A DNA stretch of 64,000 bases from BTUB01 sp963836585 (GCA_963836585.1 CAWIJV010000003.1:310001-374000); one strand, 5' to 3'. Positions 43,450-53,104 are shown, numbered from the stretch's first letter. Translations and numbers: made by a program. The notes: a model not told the origin generated them from the sequence alone.

Positions 43450-44227
43450 TTAGAAATTATTCGAGCAAAACAACCAGTGCCACATGATCCATTCCAGTAG
43501 CTCTTCATCAGCGCAGAGTGGATCAAAGTTGCGCACTTTTTCATCAAGATAACTATAGCGGATGCCCACGAACTCGATTTCTGGGCCTAATACGCGTGCG
43601 ATTGCATGCAGATGTTTTTCCTTATCATCGATGACGACTATTTTGGTAGGAGTGTAATTAAGACGGGTGAGCACCTGATCCAAGATGACACCTTTATCAT
43701 TTCCATCGCAAAATAAAATACCATTTTTGTAGCAGTAGGGCAGGTGGCAATCATGCATGATCGGCTCATGCCATAATGCTGCGTGTGATAAATCGATACC
43801 AAGGGCTCGCAGTTGCGCGATGGTGCGATCGATAATAGCAATCGAGCGAGCAGTGAGCCCCATCACAATCACGCCGGCTTTTTGCAGTTCCTGAATCATG
43901 TGAATGGTTATGAGTTCAACAGGGATAAAATCGATACTGTGAATAATATCAAAATAAAGCGGCAAGAGCGTTTGCTTGCTGGCATTGAATTCAAGGCCCG
44001 ATGCGATTCCTTTATTGAGCATGTGAGCCAAACCATTCTTCGGATCCCAGAATAGATTCCGGTTGGGCGAGCGTATTATCAATATCCAGGATCACCAGTG
44101 TTTTGCCATGCAGATCATGCGGATATAAATAATAGGTTACCGCATGGAATGAATCATGCTCCACGATGCATGCGGTGCACCATGAAGCGACAAGAATCAG
44201 TAAAAACAGTAGCTGTCTATTTTTCAT
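43450..44227 (-). CDS. DUF2608 / HAD-like exported protein, frameshifted
   Basis: ATG 44227 begins a leader (MKNRQLLFLLILVASWCTAC, possibly a lipobox) and the HAD nucleophile motif LDIDNTL; this frame stops at 44012. The remainder, in another frame from about 44035, has MGLTARS, FCDGNDKG and IVVIDDKEKH, the expected later HAD motifs, ending at 43450. One inserted base between about 44025 and 44045 joins them. DUF2608 proteins occur in Legionella and other host-associated bacteria; substrate unknown. The start overlaps the APC permease stop by 11 bp, so the two are coupled. Confidence 0.8.
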
Positions 44228-45500
44228 GTTTGTTAAAGAGCACCATACCCAAAACAAATGCAGTAACCAGCACCAGAGTATAGATCAAACGCTCAGCCAT
44301 CGCAGGGCAGAGCACATACCATGAGTAGCCGGATAAGAGTATTACCAAGATAATGGCCAATAAGGTGATCGGCATTTTTGCGGTGAGATTTTTTCTTTTT
44401 TGCACCACGAATAATGACATAAATGGCAGCAAGAATGATAAAAAGACACCGAGCAAACACAAGCCACCTACGCGCGCAATATTCGGGATGCTGCAGGCGA
44501 GTAAGAATACAATCACCGATTGCAACAGGAGCGCCTTCCATGGTCTGCCCAGAGCGGTTGTTGCGGTGAGGAATGATCCACCCTTAAATAATTTTTCCTG
44601 AGCAAATGTTTGAACCAGAATTGCATTGGCATTAATCATACCAATCAGACTTGCGATAAAAATAATCGCTGAAGCGGTTGGAATTAAGATGGCAAGCAAC
44701 GTTTTTAAATAGGGAATAGGCAGCGTGATGAAGCTCGGAAAATTCGGTGCGCCGATTTGGGCCAGATTAGATGATCCCATCAGATTAAGCAGGCCAAAGT
44801 GGAACAGCATGTAAAGCAGTGCCGTGCCCAAAAATCCAAATAAGATGGCGCGTGGTGCATTCTTTTCACTGTCTTTGATCAGATGACTCACGCCGACGCA
44901 ATATTCAAATCCAAAGTAGCCAAAGATAGGCATGGCCAAAGAAGCCGGCAACAATGATAATTCAGGGCTGCTGATGGCAAAGGATGGATTGATAATAAAT
45001 GGCAGGATCAAAATGAGAATCATCAGCGGTAAAATTTTTACGATCGTTAATGAATCGAGGAATTTGCTGACCACTTTGAGACTGAGCAAGCTAAACAAAA
45101 AGACCGCAATAATGGTCAGGGCATAAAAAAGCGGCGCGTTGCTGATGAAGCTCACGTGGCTGAATTTCTTGAGTAGCAAACTATGGAGCGCCAATATTTC
45201 TACCGTTGCGGCAAAGGTGTATCCCACAATGTAGAGCCAGCCTGCGGCAAATCCCGCCGTTTTATTAAGGCCTTGCTTGGCATAGAGATAAAATCCGCCG
45301 GCGCCGGGAAACATGCGACTCAGTTCAATAGTACATAGCACGAGTGGTAAAAATAGCACCGCAACTAATGGCCACGCCAAAAAACTGGCATTGCCTGAAA
45401 TAGCAGCTGATGCACCGGGCCCAATGAGGATACCCGATCCTATCATTATGTTCATATTGAGAAGAATGGCGGTCGACAACGATATTTTGTGTTCTTTCAT
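44217..45500 (-). CDS. APC-family amino acid permease
   Basis: A 427-residue protein with about 12 hydrophobic helices. The first helix has the broken IMIGSGILIGPG pattern that binds the amino-acid carboxylate in APC transporters, followed by ELSRMFPGAGGFYLYAK on helix 2-3. It probably takes up amino acids from the host; substrate unknown. The only C-terminal neighbour on its strand is the DUF2608 gene. Confidence 0.88.
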   Translation of the reverse strand: MKEHKISLSTAILLNMNIMIGSGILIGPGASAAISGNASFLAWPLVAVLFLPLVLCTIELSRMFPGAGGFYLYAKQGLNKTAGFAAGWLYIVGYTFAATVEILALHSLLLKKFSHVSFISNAPLFYALTIIAVFLFSLLSLKVVSKFLDSLTIVKILPLMILILILPFIINPSFAISSPELSLLPASLAMPIFGYFGFEYCVGVSHLIKDSEKNAPRAILFGFLGTALLYMLFHFGLLNLMGSSNLAQIGAPNFPSFITLPIPYLKTLLAILIPTASAIIFIASLIGMINANAILVQTFAQEKLFKGGSFLTATTALGRPWKALLLQSVIVFLLACSIPNIARVGGLCLLGVFLSFLLPFMSLFVVQKRKNLTAKMPITLLAIILVILLSGYSWYVLCPAMAERLIYTLVLVTAFVLGMVLFNKHEK

Positions 45501-45672
45501 GGGATAATACTTTATAGAATGATATATGTTTATATTAAAAGATTTCTTTTAATATACTGTAGTCTGTTTTTTTTGACTAGTAGCCAGCCGGAGCCTCTTG
45601 CGCTGGTTTGACAATAAAGGTGAACCTTGGAATACTCAAAGCATCTTTAATTTTCTAGCATGAGTGGATTAT

Positions 45673-48387
45673 ATGCGCATCATGGTCTGTGCTTATCTTT
45701 TGGTATTTTTTTGCTCTCTTATTTGCCCAATGCCTCCAGTTCCGCCTGGCCATAATAGAATGCTGTTTTTAAATAGTGCGCCACCAGTTCAGGAAAGAGC
45801 TGGTATTCCTCAAGGGTTGAGCCTCAGTCTCAGTTATTCAAATTATCATCCAAGCGCTGCTCGTCTCAATCTTGCTTCCATGGCAATCGATAATCTCGCC
45901 GTGGCTCAGATAAGTCCCCGAACTGCAGTGAAAGATTCTTTTTACTTACGAGGGGATTATCAAGTTAAAATTGAGGGAGTGCAAACTTCAATTTGTGCAT
46001 TAACACAGGAGCTAAAAGCAGTGATTAATGCCCCGGGCCAGAATGTGGCGGCAGCTCTCTATACACATCTACAAAAAGTGACTCCTCTTGTGGCCGGTGA
46101 ATCGGTGACGCAGAGTTTTGTTTGTGACGCAATTGCTTCATGCAAGTATTATCTGACAAGCAGCGGTAGTTTAAAAAGTTCATTGACGGCATCCGAAGCC
46201 AAAAAATTGTGTGGCCTCATTGATGATTGTCGCGATAGAGCATTGAGGCTGCTGGAACGCACAGGATCTTCATATAGCGCTTGCCAACTATTGGGTCGAG
46301 AAAGAGAGGTGGAGATTTTTAAGGATGCGGGAATTGATTTGCTTGAACAAAAAATAGGGGAGCTGTTTGGGTTTAAAGATGATCAGACAGTGCATTACTT
46401 CCAGCAGGCACTTCAAGCTCAACGGTATACTGATGCCTGGAAAGTTGTTACGGAGGCCACCGGAACGCATCGTGCTTTTCTGGAATCGGTGTATACAACC
46501 AAATTTAATGCGCAATTTATTGCTCAAGGTATTGATAAGCGATATTTGGCTGACCCCTATGCGGTAGAACTGGCCAAGCAGTTGCCAGTCACTCGCTTGC
46601 CTTCAGTGTATAATTATGAATTGGAAAAGCGGCTTAAACAAAAAAATAACTTTTTAGCAAAATGTCGCATTAGCGCGCCATTGCCTGAAGTTGACCAGTT
46701 GGTATATCGGTTGCTAGACCGCATGAGCGATCCAGTGGTAGTTGCTTCGGTGCAGCAGATGGCAGAGTATCTGCAACGGGGTGCGTCAGCGGATCCTTTG
46801 GCCAAGGAATATACGATGCTTGGCCATGCAATAGAGCAGGCTCTCTTGGGAAAAGCAGATGCTGTTTGGCTGGAGATGCCGGATCTTTTACAGAGTCCTG
46901 CTCATCCTCATCATCAAGCGATTAAAGATGAGGTGGTAAAATATCTTTCTTCTTCGGAGGTTGATACTACCCACTGCCGCAAATTAGGGAACATGTATGT
47001 GCGAATGCTTGAAGGGGATTTGATAGCGCAAAGTTTTTTGGAGCAAGCATTAGTGCCGGGCATGTCTGGAACTATATTGGCCATAGATGTTGATAAAATC
47101 CATCAGGAACTATTTGATGGGGCGGGTGCCTTGCCGGCGCAAACGCAGGTGAAGCATTTTGAAAATATTGTGCAGGCGCATCGTGATATAGCGCAAAATG
47201 GTCTCCATTATTTTGAGAAAGATTGTAATATCAGCTTGATAACACGCCTTTTTATGATGAGCAAAGGAGAAAATTTTGCTGCGCATTTAAAGTATCGTGG
47301 AAACCAACTCGATCATGTGCTTCATGATGCGATTTTAGAGAATTATCAACGAGGAGCAGAACTCACGGCTCAAAAAGTGCCGGCGCAGGCTGAAGGGTTA
47401 GTTGAAGCAGCTGGTCAATCGACTGTTTTAGCAAGCCAGTGCTTAGTTGTGCGTGATTATACGAATGCAATTAATTTTTCTTCCTTTGCTGCGCGCGCCT
47501 ATGATTACCTTGAGAATTATGGCAAGTATATTATTCAGGCGGGGCAGCACATTGCGCAAGGAGCCGCAGAAGGTGGCTATAATGGAGTTGTCTCTATTGC
47601 ACATCAACTATGCCATCCTATTGAAACAGTGCGTAACATGGCGCTTGGCCTTCATAATTTAACAACGATTTTATATCGAGTTTGCCGAGCGGATTTACAA
47701 TTGAAAGTGGCATCTTTACGTGACCCTCAACATCTTGAGCAGCATATAGAGCGATATTATCAAGATATTGGCATCGATATGGATGCCTTGCAGGCTAAAC
47801 TTGAACAAATAACTCTTAAAGATGTGGCCAGGGAAGGCGCTCAATTTCTCACTGAAGGGTTTCTTTTGGGTCAGATTTTTAAATTTTCCGGCGTTGCCTG
47901 TCGAGCAGTCAGAGAACAAGCACACTTATTAACAAGTGACCGTGCGCTTGCGCAGATTTCAGATCGCGTTGCTACGGTGGTGCCTGAGCTCACTGAAATA
48001 GCAACTAACTTGTTTCGAGATAAGGTAACATCTTATGTGCAAAAATCGTCATCATACGCTGATGAATTCAGAAAGTTGAGCATAGAGATTCCTTCTAAAA
48101 AAGTCATAAAGCATATAATAAGTTCTCATTATGAAATTGGACCTGACTTTACATATAATTTGCAAAGTAAAAGTATTCGATCAGCAATTTTTAAAGCCGA
48201 AGAGAATTTTATTGAACTAGGAATAAATACCCTTAAGCAAGGTACTAAAACTGGCTCTAATTGCTTTACTCATGATTTTCAAAGAATTATTGGCTTTGAT
48301 AAATATGGACGTGAAACTTCCAAAGTTATGATTGCTTTGGGAGATGAAGGTAAAAAGATTGCAACTATTTTTCCTATATCAATGTGA
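45673..48387 (+). CDS. Large exported protein with candidate C-terminal toxin domain (polymorphic toxin-like)
   Basis: Start at ATG 45673 (a GTG at 45664 is also possible). Leader ends SLICPM, then PPVPPGH. Residues 60-720 are mostly helical without recognisable repeats. The last 110 residues (from about SSYADEFRKLSIEIPSKK) change character: the DNA becomes AT-rich and the protein reads KVIKHIISSHYEIGPDF, FIELGINTL and GFDKYGRETSKVMIALGDEG, ending in IFPISM. That layout (HI..H, then G..T...V.L...G....FP) recalls small RNase-type toxin tips of contact-dependent or polymorphic toxins. Three short immunity-like genes follow immediately. Toxin role is inference. Confidence 0.72.
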   Translation: MRIMVCAYLLVFFCSLICPMPPVPPGHNRMLFLNSAPPVQERAGIPQGLSLSLSYSNYHPSAARLNLASMAIDNLAVAQISPRTAVKDSFYLRGDYQVKIEGVQTSICALTQELKAVINAPGQNVAAALYTHLQKVTPLVAGESVTQSFVCDAIASCKYYLTSSGSLKSSLTASEAKKLCGLIDDCRDRALRLLERTGSSYSACQLLGREREVEIFKDAGIDLLEQKIGELFGFKDDQTVHYFQQALQAQRYTDAWKVVTEATGTHRAFLESVYTTKFNAQFIAQGIDKRYLADPYAVELAKQLPVTRLPSVYNYELEKRLKQKNNFLAKCRISAPLPEVDQLVYRLLDRMSDPVVVASVQQMAEYLQRGASADPLAKEYTMLGHAIEQALLGKADAVWLEMPDLLQSPAHPHHQAIKDEVVKYLSSSEVDTTHCRKLGNMYVRMLEGDLIAQSFLEQALVPGMSGTILAIDVDKIHQELFDGAGALPAQTQVKHFENIVQAHRDIAQNGLHYFEKDCNISLITRLFMMSKGENFAAHLKYRGNQLDHVLHDAILENYQRGAELTAQKVPAQAEGLVEAAGQSTVLASQCLVVRDYTNAINFSSFAARAYDYLENYGKYIIQAGQHIAQGAAEGGYNGVVSIAHQLCHPIETVRNMALGLHNLTTILYRVCRADLQLKVASLRDPQHLEQHIERYYQDIGIDMDALQAKLEQITLKDVAREGAQFLTEGFLLGQIFKFSGVACRAVREQAHLLTSDRALAQISDRVATVVPELTEIATNLFRDKVTSYVQKSSSYADEFRKLSIEIPSKKVIKHIISSHYEIGPDFTYNLQSKSIRSAIFKAEENFIELGINTLKQGTKTGSNCFTHDFQRIIGFDKYGRETSKVMIALGDEGKKIATIFPISM

Positions 48388-48391
48388 GAAT

Positions 48392-48730
48392 ATGGCAATA
48401 ACTATTTTTGTATGTAATAAAGAGGGGGTATTAATAAATTATGAAAAAGTTCCATCAAATTTATTTTTGGAACAAGTGGGAGCAATCGATTCTTTAGATG
48501 CCTGCTCTTTGGATGATTTAAAGAAAGATAAAAATATTGCTTTATTAAAATATGTTAGTCAGTTTGATAATGTTTATTTTAATTCAAAGCAATTGGGTAG
48601 GCTTTTAGTAGAAGTTGAATATGTGAGGAGAAATTCTCTACTTAAAGATAATCTTATGAATATACTGGAAAAAGCGATTATGATAGGAAGATCGAAGCCG
48701 CATTTATATTTAAAATTTAAGAATTCTTGA
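48392..48730 (+). CDS. Immunity-like protein 1, 112 aa
   Basis: Starts four bases after the toxin-like gene stop. No leader. The phrases FDNVYFNSKQLGRLLVEVEYV and a C-terminal HLYLKFK resemble small immunity proteins that sit beside polymorphic toxins, with a FN..QL..L..E pattern. Paralogous to the next gene (DTYFNNDQLKDVEREIVHLG and YAYLKFE). Strongly AT-rich compared with flanks. If the upstream C-terminal domain is a toxin, this would neutralise it in the cytoplasm. Confidence 0.7.
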   Translation: MAITIFVCNKEGVLINYEKVPSNLFLEQVGAIDSLDACSLDDLKKDKNIALLKYVSQFDNVYFNSKQLGRLLVEVEYVRRNSLLKDNLMNILEKAIMIGRSKPHLYLKFKNS

Positions 48731-48731
48731 G

Positions 48732-49049
48732 ATGAAAGTGAAAGTTATTAATTTACGGGTTCTGGATGAGTTTAATGAACAATTGCATGATTGTGGCGTA
48801 CTTAATCCGATAGAGTTGACTGATGTAATAGATTCTGCAAGTCAGTGTCAGCTTATAAATATAAGTTTAATAGATATTAATAATGATACTTACTTTAATA
48901 ATGATCAGTTAAAAGATGTTGAACGTGAGATAGTCCATTTAGGTAAACACTTTCCTCAAAGTGCTGCACTTTTAGCTTGTATTAAAAATGGCATTGATCT
49001 TACTCGTTCTGAGGGGACTTATGCCTATTTAAAGTTTGAAGTTTCATAA
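48732..49049 (+). CDS. Immunity-like protein 2, 105 aa
   Basis: One base after the previous gene. Shares the central YFNNDQL..VEREI block and the C-terminal YLKFE with it, so the pair arose by duplication and divergence. Tandem immunity genes are typical of toxin loci that have collected variants. No leader or membrane helix. AT-rich. Confidence 0.68.
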   Translation: MKVKVINLRVLDEFNEQLHDCGVLNPIELTDVIDSASQCQLINISLIDINNDTYFNNDQLKDVEREIVHLGKHFPQSAALLACIKNGIDLTRSEGTYAYLKFEVS

Positions 49050-49067
49050 TAGCTTATGGAAATATAA

Positions 49068-49364
49068 ATGGGAATTTGTCTTCCTATTCGGAAATATAAA
49101 AGTGTAGACAATAAGCATTATTATCATGTAATGCCTCAAGAGTCTAAAGACTTTTTTATCGAAATAGATGTGAATCAGCAAGCCTTGAATTTTTATGGCG
49201 ATGAAAAATTTTCAAAATTGTTGGGCACTATTAAACTTATGGTTGATGATCGCTTTATTGAAATTCCCGGGTTAGATTATCGAACTTTGGTTTTGGCAAC
49301 CGGACAGGCAGCAAAAGCTTTGCAAGCAAATAGTTTTCCGGAATTTATTAGTAAAGAAAGTTAA
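49068..49364 (+). CDS. Small cytoplasmic protein, third gene of the immunity-like cassette
   Basis: A 98-residue protein without leader (phrases YYHVMPQESKDFFIEID, KLLGTIKLMVDD, IPGLDYRTLVLATGQAAKAL). Not related to the two preceding proteins. It may be an orphan immunity protein acquired with them; function unknown. Also AT-rich; 18 bp after the second immunity-like gene. Confidence 0.6.
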   Translation: MGICLPIRKYKSVDNKHYYHVMPQESKDFFIEIDVNQQALNFYGDEKFSKLLGTIKLMVDDRFIEIPGLDYRTLVLATGQAAKALQANSFPEFISKES

Positions 49365-49396
49365 GCAACAAATCCTTTAAAATAAAGAAAATTGCT

Positions 49397-49915
49397 ATGA
49401 ATAAAATGCTATTATCACTTTTTTTATTACCCGCCTTTATGCATGCTTCTGATGAACTTCAACAAGCAGTTTTAGAGGTAAATGTTGCCAAGGTTGAGCA
49501 GATATTAAAAGAGCGGCCTCCTCTGACTGATTGGGAGAAGATAGGGTATATAAAATTAGCTAACCAGATTGTGCAAGAAAAGTATGATACAAAGATTATA
49601 TATGGATATGGCTACCGTAGTGGCAAAGTTATGCTGGGGTTAATTAGCTGCATATTTGGTATAGGCTTTTCGCTGCTGTATGGGCTTGATGTATATGAGC
49701 ATAAGAAGGTACAGGTACTACCGATATGCGTTGCTGCAGGTATTTTTTTTATTTCTTACCTACTGTTTAAAAAAGGCTATCAAGAGGAAGCAGATGCCAG
49801 CAACTTCTTGAACAATAAATACCTAGACTCATTGGTCAATCAGCAAAAAGTTTATAATGCTAAATGTTTTGATGATTATTGGGTTGGAGGAGAAGGTAAT
49901 TTGGTATTAAGATAA
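49397..49915 (+). CDS. Exported membrane protein with possible N-terminal ankyrin-like helix pair, 172 aa
   Basis: Signal-like start (MNKMLLSLFLLPAFMHA), then DELQQAVLEVNVAKVEQILKERPPL, which looks like half an ankyrin repeat, and two membrane helices (about 78-98 and 103-125). No Met boundary after the leader, unlike effector-like neighbours. It overlaps the convergent AAA+ gene by 40 bp. Possibly the last gene of the toxin cassette; function unknown. Confidence 0.55.
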   Translation: MNKMLLSLFLLPAFMHASDELQQAVLEVNVAKVEQILKERPPLTDWEKIGYIKLANQIVQEKYDTKIIYGYGYRSGKVMLGLISCIFGIGFSLLYGLDVYEHKKVQVLPICVAAGIFFISYLLFKKGYQEEADASNFLNNKYLDSLVNQQKVYNAKCFDDYWVGGEGNLVLR

Positions 49916-51324
49916 TAATTGACTACCGCGACTAGAATTCCAGCTGCTGCCTGGCCTCCGGTTTGTTTTGCAAGCTGTTTATATCCATGGCTATCATCAT
50001 ATTGCTGGCGTGATAACTTTATTTGTCTCATGTGGAATCGTTTGGCTTGCTTGGCTGCTTGTTCATGAAGTGTTTTAGTCAACGATTCTGTTTGCGAGTG
50101 AAACTTTTTTTGTATAGCAGTAGATACGATAAGCGATGTCCTTTGTAAGTTAAGCGAAGCATCATGGTTTTGCTGAGCTTGTGCCGATTGCTTTTTGTAT
50201 ATGGTATAAGTGAGATAAAGACCAGCGCCTGTCAGAGCAATGCCAATCGCATAGGGAGTAGCAGTAGCAATTGCACTCTTGATTTTCTCTTTGCGCGCCT
50301 TCCAAAGTCTTTCGCTATGCTCTTTCAGAATAAGGTGCAAAGCGGGGTCGATATCTTCTTGAGTAAGACAAATATCTTTTTCTTGAAGATGAGCCCGGAT
50401 TATGGCATTTGCATGAGAGCCTTCCAATATGCTACTTAGTTCACGCAAAGATAAGTTTTTTGAGTTACTCAGTAGGTAACTGATCGTCTTTGGATCATGA
50501 TTTTCATATGTCGATACAAGCTTAGTGATTATTTCTTTTTTTCGTACACGTGTCGGCTGATCAATAATGCACTTTTTACCCGAGAATCGGCTATGAATAG
50601 TTTCTGGTAGGCCATCCACATCGTTTGCCGTGCAGATTACTAAAAGCTGCGGATTATCTCTTTTTGCTTCATCAAGTTTCATCCATAAATGTTGGACGGC
50701 ACCGGTATCAGCATCATTTTTATTATCAAATTTTTTTGTAAATGCAGTGAATTCATCAAAAATAATAACGCCCGGTTGCTTGCAACCAATCATGGGATGA
50801 AAAAGATGATCGATGATTCTTCTGAATGCATGTTTATACTCGCTTGATAGTTCGGAAGATTTGACAAAAACGAAAGGCCGCTTGGTTGCATAAGCGATAG
50901 CTTGGGCAAGGGTGGTTTTGCCGCTTCCGGGAGGGCCCACCAAAATAAGTCGGTTGAGGGAACCTTTTTTTAGAGCAGCATTTGCAGCCAAAGAAGGAAC
51001 CGTTGCAGTGAGTATGAGAGCATCGATATCTTTTTTTACCGGTTGGGGACAATGCTCAAGTGCATCTTCGATTATTGTTGTGCCAAACCACTCCGCTACT
51101 TTTGAGTGATGGTGAATTTGAAAAGAAGGTAAAAGATGCTCCGGTATTTCCGGCTCTTGAGCCATGTGAGCAGGGGGGCGACGAAAATCATAATCGCGCG
51201 CTTCTTGCATTGCTCGCGCTATTCTCTCTTGGTTTTGAGGCATTGGTGGTCTTTCCATGCCCAGGAGTGGTGAGAAAAAGAGGCCCGTCGCAATAATTGC
51301 CAGATGTATGCTGTAGTTTTTCAC
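49876..51324 (-). CDS. Exported AAA+ ATPase, 482 aa
   Basis: A leader (residues 1-22, ending FSPLLGM, then ERPPMP) precedes an AAA+ module: Walker A GPPGSGKTT (130-138), Walker B GVIIFDEF (185-192), sensor-1 VICTAND and an arginine in HSRFSGKK. A membrane segment follows at about 355-376, then a helical tail. AAA+ proteins remodel other proteins using ATP, which exists outside a bacterium only inside a host cell. So it is either an effector working in host cytoplasm or an inner-membrane protein whose first segment is an anchor. The Met boundary matches the exported class. Function inferred. Confidence 0.8.
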   Translation of the reverse strand: MKNYSIHLAIIATGLFFSPLLGMERPPMPQNQERIARAMQEARDYDFRRPPAHMAQEPEIPEHLLPSFQIHHHSKVAEWFGTTIIEDALEHCPQPVKKDIDALILTATVPSLAANAALKKGSLNRLILVGPPGSGKTTLAQAIAYATKRPFVFVKSSELSSEYKHAFRRIIDHLFHPMIGCKQPGVIIFDEFTAFTKKFDNKNDADTGAVQHLWMKLDEAKRDNPQLLVICTANDVDGLPETIHSRFSGKKCIIDQPTRVRKKEIITKLVSTYENHDPKTISYLLSNSKNLSLRELSSILEGSHANAIIRAHLQEKDICLTQEDIDPALHLILKEHSERLWKARKEKIKSAIATATPYAIGIALTGAGLYLTYTIYKKQSAQAQQNHDASLNLQRTSLIVSTAIQKKFHSQTESLTKTLHEQAAKQAKRFHMRQIKLSRQQYDDSHGYKQLAKQTGGQAAAGILVAVVNYYLNTKLPSPPTQ

Positions 51325-51401
51325 TGTATATACCCTTCAATTGATGTGATGAGAGATGATTTTGCTATGTTCAAGTGTATAGAAGCGTGCGAGATTTTCA
51401 A

Positions 51402-52361
51402 TTACCCTAAAAAGATAATTCCTATGGCGGTGAGCAGCACATAGATAGCTGCCGTATCGATAATGCCTTGCGCAAAAATACTGCTGCGCGCCAGTTGGCC
51501 ATACAGTTCCGGATCGCGTGCTAATTGTTTGCAGGCGGCTGCTGCAGTTCTTCCTGAGCTGATGCCTGGCCCGAGTGTGCCCAGGCCCATGGCAATGCCG
51601 GCTGCCAATGCTGCGATGCCCTTGGAAAGGGTGCACGCGCAGACGCCCAGGAGCAGAATAAGCGATACTACCATTGAAAAAATTACCGGCGATTCAATAA
51701 TCGCCTGGCTAATAAAGGTGAAGGTTAAGATGCGTGTTGATGCATTGCGATTGGTGCCGATACCTTCACAAGCCACGCGCGCAAAGTGTGCCAAGCCATA
51801 CACCGGGCCGATGCATCCCAATCCGATGGCGCAACCGGCGCCGATGAGCCGAAAACTTTCTGCGAGGCTGATCACTAAGCTTGATTGTGTTTTGATGAAA
51901 ATAGAAACAATGAAGGCAAGAATGAGCGGTGTTTGAATTACCGAAAGTACGATCAACGTGAAATTAAAAATCCATTGCGCATGAAACGGTTGGCGTGCGG
52001 TGGCATAGCAGGCAGCGCGTGCCGGCCAGCAAGAAAAAAATCCGACGGCAATGCTGGCAACACCCATAGCAATCAAGATGCCAACTTTGGCAATTTCAGC
52101 AAAATAAGAGTAGGCAAATTTTTCGGGCCATAAGAGGGGTGACAAAAGCAGCATGGCAATAAAGACACCCAAGATAGCGGTGGTCTCGATGAGTGCCGTG
52201 CATAGTATTGATAAGCCGCTCAATGAATCTTTGGCACTTGGTTGAATGTTGGTAGCATCGAGAGCTGCTTTATTGGTGAGCCCTTGGCTGATGCCAGTGG
52301 CGATTGCCGTGATAATAACCACTAATGCGGCAATGATTGAGCTGGCTGCGCTAAGATTCAT
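51402..52361 (-). CDS. atpE: F-type ATPase c subunit, four fused hairpins
   Basis: At 319 residues it is four times the usual 75-85. Four helical hairpins can be aligned, each with the ion-carrying residue in its outer helix: E59 (ALIETTAI), Q143 (VIQTPLIL), E223 (AIIESPVIF) and D302 (GIIDTAAIY). Hairpin 2 has glutamine, so it cannot carry an ion. Hairpin 1 has GISQG and ET, as in Na+-coupled c subunits; hairpins 3 and 4 lack that Q. Multi-hairpin subunits are typical of V-type pumps; fewer carriers per turn favours ATP-driven pumping over synthesis. It overlaps atpB by four bases (52358-52361). Confidence 0.88.
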   Translation of the reverse strand: MNLSAASSIIAALVVIITAIATGISQGLTNKAALDATNIQPSAKDSLSGLSILCTALIETTAILGVFIAMLLLSPLLWPEKFAYSYFAEIAKVGILIAMGVASIAVGFFSCWPARAACYATARQPFHAQWIFNFTLIVLSVIQTPLILAFIVSIFIKTQSSLVISLAESFRLIGAGCAIGLGCIGPVYGLAHFARVACEGIGTNRNASTRILTFTFISQAIIESPVIFSMVVSLILLLGVCACTLSKGIAALAAGIAMGLGTLGPGISSGRTAAAACKQLARDPELYGQLARSSIFAQGIIDTAAIYVLLTAIGIIFLG

Positions 52362-53104
52362 GTCATCTCCCCGATATTGTCTTCTTCATGCGCTATTGCA
52401 ATGGAAAGATAGGTAAGGGTGAGCGTTGCAAAAACAAATGCTTGTAAAAATCCTTCAAAGATAATAAAAAATCCAACTAAGAGAATATTGATGCCCAAAA
52501 GACTTATAATCTGGCCAACCCATGATGCTTCTATAAGCAGGTGATAGATAGAAACAATCGTTGCACCGCCAAAAATATTACCAAATAAACGGAATGAAAT
52601 AGAAATGATAGTGGAAAGTTTACCGATCACATGCATAGGAAACATAAAAAAGAAGGGGGTGAAATATTCTTTGAGATATCCGGCTAATCCATGTGCTTTT
52701 ATAGCATATGCTTGAATATAGGTGAATGCGATAATGCCCAGCGCAAGGGTGGTGTTTAAATCGATAGTGGGCTCTTCAACCAACGGTATGAGAGAAATAA
52801 GATTACAGATGAGAATAAAGGTGAAAAGTGCAAGAATAAAGGCAGTATGCTCGTATGAAAATGAGCCGAATGCTTGCGAACACAAATCAATGAATGCATG
52901 CACATAATTGATCACCAAATAGCGGCCCACGCTTGATTTATGGAGAATGGCCCAGCGGGCAATCAGAATAAGCAGCAATAAAACACCCAGCACAATCCAG
53001 GTGCTCACAATCGTATCTTTATTGAGCCCGTATAAACAATTATATATGCCAAAACAGCTAAAAGGATTCCATTCATTCGAGTGGAGAAGTTCTAGATTTT
53101 TCAT
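52358..53104 (-). CDS. atpB: F-type ATPase a subunit
   Basis: A 248-residue membrane protein with six hydrophobic segments and the essential arginine R172 in SISFRLFGNIFGG, followed by the LLIEASWVGQIISL and EGFLQAFVFATLTLTYL helices typical of the a subunit. It forms the ion half-channels next to the c ring. It overlaps atpE downstream by four bases and the AtpI-like gene upstream by 32. The other F-ATPase genes (b, delta, alpha, gamma, beta, epsilon) are not in this window. Confidence 0.9.
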   Translation of the reverse strand: MKNLELLHSNEWNPFSCFGIYNCLYGLNKDTIVSTWIVLGVLLLLILIARWAILHKSSVGRYLVINYVHAFIDLCSQAFGSFSYEHTAFILALFTFILICNLISLIPLVEEPTIDLNTTLALGIIAFTYIQAYAIKAHGLAGYLKEYFTPFFFMFPMHVIGKLSTIISISFRLFGNIFGGATIVSIYHLLIEASWVGQIISLLGINILLVGFFIIFEGFLQAFVFATLTLTYLSIAIAHEEDNIGEMT

